Positions 61,995 to 64,000 of a stretch of 64,000 bases of DNA are shown here, in pieces. This DNA is from an uncultured Prevotella sp. (GTDB lineage Bacteria > Bacteroidota > Bacteroidia > Bacteroidales > Bacteroidaceae). Under the pieces are notes generated by a model, which saw only the letters and a list, made by a program, of their open reading frames with translations, had not been told where the DNA came from and searched no databases. Numbering within the stretch: the first letter of the stretch is position 1; each line of letters opens with the position of its first letter. The stretch is taken from positions 19,245 through 83,244 of the forward strand of contig UQFS01000014.1 of NCBI GenBank assembly GCA_900540375.1, written 5' to 3'. Both the position numbers and the translations under genes were made by a program.

Positions 61995-62642
61995 ATGATA
62001 TATCAATTAACCACACTCATGCGGGAAGTGCGTATTGTCATGGACAAAAACATGACCAGTACCGCATTGCGCGGTCTTGGTGATGTAGATACGCTAAGCG
62101 TTGACGACATCATCAAGAGCCGTATCGTTGACGCAGCGAAGCGAGTAGAGCTCCAAGCCCCACTCCATTATCTTGAGAACGGTCACAATTTTGGTGACAA
62201 CATCTATTGGGAGCAAGGGAAAGCCCGTGCAGGTTGCGGCTGGACGTTGCTCCCAACTGATTTTATGCGGTTGATGGTCTTCCAGATGAGCGATTGGAAG
62301 CGTCCCGTTTTTCAGGCTATCTCCCCGACAGACGAGGAATACGCCCTACAGTGGAGCCAGTTTAGCGGTATCCGTGGCAATACCGAGTTTCCCGTTTGCG
62401 CCATCAGCGTCCGTCCCGAGGGCAAGGCGTTGGAATTTTTCTCCTGCAAGGACAACACCGCCGAGATTGTCAAGGCAGTCTATCTTCCCGAGCCAGCGAT
62501 AGACAGCGACGAAGGCATAGACATCTGTGAGCGATGCCACGATGCCATTGTGTATATGATCGCTTCCCTTTCTTTCTATGTGTTAGGCGAGAAGGAGCAG
62601 GGGGACGCAATGGCACAACTTGGCCAGAACTTAATACAATAA
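61995..62642 (+). CDS. Candidate head-tail connector protein
   Basis: The 215 residues start MIYQLTTLMREVRIVMDKNM (a start at the internal M near residue 16 is possible). Early helices (DTLSVDDIIKSRIVDAAKRV) and a compact mixed core (LPTDFMRLMVFQMSDWKRPV, VCAISVRPEG) follow. Size and place after capsid suit an adaptor or stopper protein that sits under the portal. The family is seen in Bacteroidota phages but no exact name is recognised. The last gene starts 4 bases after the stop. Confidence 0.5.
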   Translation: MIYQLTTLMREVRIVMDKNMTSTALRGLGDVDTLSVDDIIKSRIVDAAKRVELQAPLHYLENGHNFGDNIYWEQGKARAGCGWTLLPTDFMRLMVFQMSDWKRPVFQAISPTDEEYALQWSQFSGIRGNTEFPVCAISVRPEGKALEFFSCKDNTAEIVKAVYLPEPAIDSDEGIDICERCHDAIVYMIASLSFYVLGEKEQGDAMAQLGQNLIQ

Positions 62643-62646
62643 CGAT

Positions 62647-64000
62647 ATGAGCAGTATACCAACAAAACAGATAGACGGCGACGTTAGCGTAGGCCGTAAT
62701 GTGAATGTCGGCGGCAAGGCAGACATCAAAGGCAGTGTATCGGTCGGTCACAACCTGAAGGTAGATGGCTGGCTTGACGCGAAGAACATCAAGGGAGCGA
62801 ATAAGGGCGTGTTCACCGACATCACCAAGTTGCGCGAGACCTATCCTGACGGCACATTGCCTGACGGAAGCTGGGCCATTGTGGGAGGCACGTTGCCCGG
62901 CGAGCTATGGTACGTTAACGGCGGCTCATGGGTGGACAGCGGCAAGACGGCCGGCAGTGTTACTGTTGACGTCGAGCAGTATTTGGAAGAAGTACAGACG
63001 ATGAGCGGCGACATCGACACGATGAAGACCGACATCAGCAACATTCAGAAGAAGAATGACACACAGGACACCAATATCTCCACAGCCCAGAACGGTGTTA
63101 CCGCCAATACCGGATTAATCAGCAAACTGTCAACCGACCTCAGCGCTGAGACCAGCGAGCGTAAGCAGGCAGACACAACCCTGCAAAAGAACATTGACGC
63201 AGAGTCTCAGACCCGTAACAGTGCAGACAATACGCTTGACGGCAAGATAAGTGCAGAGGCTACCGCACGCAGCAATGCCGACGCGGACTTGCAGAAGACC
63301 TTGCAGGGCAACATCGACGCACTGGCGCAAGCCGGTTATCGGTTTATGGGCATAGCCACTGAAGAAACCAATCCCGGCAAACCAACACAGAAATTGTTCT
63401 ATATTGCCACGAAAGCAGGTACGTACACCAACTTCGGCACCGGTATTTTTGAAACAACCAACGAAGGTGATGCTTCTATCGCCAAGGAAGAAAAGATTTC
63501 GGTTTCCGAAGGAGAGGTGACTTTCCTGCTATATAATGCCTACACTGCTTCAGCAGTCAAAGGTTGGGTAAAGATAACTCTTGACCTTACGGACGCAGTT
63601 GTGAAAAGCGTCAATGAGCGGCTAAGAGGTATCGAAGATGGCGTTGCTCCACTGGGCTCTGACGGTATTGTCCCGGACAGCTATCTTCCAACTATTAATC
63701 CCGATGTGGTATGGATAGATACTTGGCTAAAGAGCGGTGACAACGTACCAGCTGCAGGGACTGGCAGTAACTGCTATTATAACGAGGACACTTGTAAGTT
63801 ATACCATTCGAAGGTTACGAGTGAAAGCAATACTCCTAATACGACATGGGAATGGGAAGAAGAAGCCCTAAGCCCTAAAGTTATCTATGTAGATAAGTCC
63901 AACAACCTGTCTTACCGCTATGACACCACCAAGAGCAAGCTTGCAGCCATCAGCAGCAATTCGAGCGGTGGTGCTTACAATCCGAGTGCAGAGGACGGCC
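62647..64000 (+). CDS. Tail fibre or spike protein, cut by the window edge
   Basis: The frame starts MSSIPTKQIDGDVSVGRNVN at 62647 and is open for 451 codons to the right edge. Residues about 10-45 are hexapeptide-like beta-helix repeats (DVSVGRNVNVGGKADIKGSV). A WYVNGGSWVDSG segment follows, then heptad-rich coiled coil (about 115-230; LQKNIDAESQTRNSADNTLD), then beta-rich distal units. This is the usual plan of a trimeric fibre that attaches to the host. The C-terminal receptor part lies outside the window. Confidence 0.75.
   Translation, partial: MSSIPTKQIDGDVSVGRNVNVGGKADIKGSVSVGHNLKVDGWLDAKNIKGANKGVFTDITKLRETYPDGTLPDGSWAIVGGTLPGELWYVNGGSWVDSGKTAGSVTVDVEQYLEEVQTMSGDIDTMKTDISNIQKKNDTQDTNISTAQNGVTANTGLISKLSTDLSAETSERKQADTTLQKNIDAESQTRNSADNTLDGKISAEATARSNADADLQKTLQGNIDALAQAGYRFMGIATEETNPGKPTQKLFYIATKAGTYTNFGTGIFETTNEGDASIAKEEKISVSEGEVTFLLYNAYTASAVKGWVKITLDLTDAVVKSVNERLRGIEDGVAPLGSDGIVPDSYLPTINPDVVWIDTWLKSGDNVPAAGTGSNCYYNEDTCKLYHSKVTSESNTPNTTWEWEEEALSPKVIYVDKSNNLSYRYDTTKSKLAAISSNSSGGAYNPSAEDG

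Overview
The window looks like a chromosome segment of a Bacteroidota bacterium, most likely a Prevotella-like member of the Bacteroidales, carrying most of a temperate phage. The signs are Bacteroidota-type promoters (TAnnTTTG at -7), few Shine-Dalgarno sites, several families largely confined to this phylum (DUF4836, DUF3256, the bifunctional-nuclease/UVR protein) and an nqrABCDEF sodium pump. The genus call is an inference; no rRNA is present.

Positions 1-30,900 are host. First come tRNA-Asp, ffh, folD, a secreted GH51 arabinofuranosidase and an OmpA-type outer-membrane protein. An 860-base non-coding stretch follows, with a terminator, hairpins, a perfect 48-bp palindrome and five 22-bp tandem repeats. 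An accessory islet at 7,250-11,002 is bounded by 30-bp inverted repeats (29/30 identical). It holds a small antitoxin-like gene with a broken PIN toxin and an EcoRII-like restriction-modification set (C5 methyltransferase, type IIE endonuclease, Vsr repair nuclease). A long leftward run of housekeeping genes follows: EFR1 ferredoxin, a 51-aa membrane protein, RluA-type pseudouridine synthase, an ABC transporter pair, a DUF4836 lipoprotein, rsmE, BFN-UVR protein, MFS nucleoside-type transporter, DUF3256 protein, a small exported protein and the very long TamB-like protein. The rightward nqr operon closes the host part.

From about 30,930 to the right edge the DNA is a prophage, which continues past the window. 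It has a tyrosine integrase, a divergent promoter region rich in a repeated GAATTGTTTT motif, two probable internal-virion proteins, and a single 16.9-kb gene for a 5,627-residue polyvalent protein. That protein joins ParB-like, pyrophosphatase-like, N6-adenine methyltransferase, Strawberry-notch helicase, metallopeptidase, probable RNase-toxin and LPD38-type regions. Next are an NYN ribonuclease-family gene behind a possible attenuator, the portal, a leftward terminase block, scaffold, major capsid protein, two head-completion candidates and the start of a fibre gene. No repressor, lysis or replication gene is visible, so these probably lie to the right.

The most unusual signal is a family of at least eight short GC-rich hairpins, each followed at once by an ACnGAAC-like tail. 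Four lie just after the stop codons of portal, scaffold and capsid genes; four lie inside the giant gene, three of them translated as similar linkers (AAEQ.PTEPS type) between domains. Two of the giant gene's low-complexity linkers also contain credible open frames in the +1 frame, one ending 8 bases before such a hairpin. Together this suggests that the giant gene grew by fusing separate genes and that old intergenic elements and small genes survive inside it. A 53-codon ORF just before the capsid gene mimics the capsid N-terminus.
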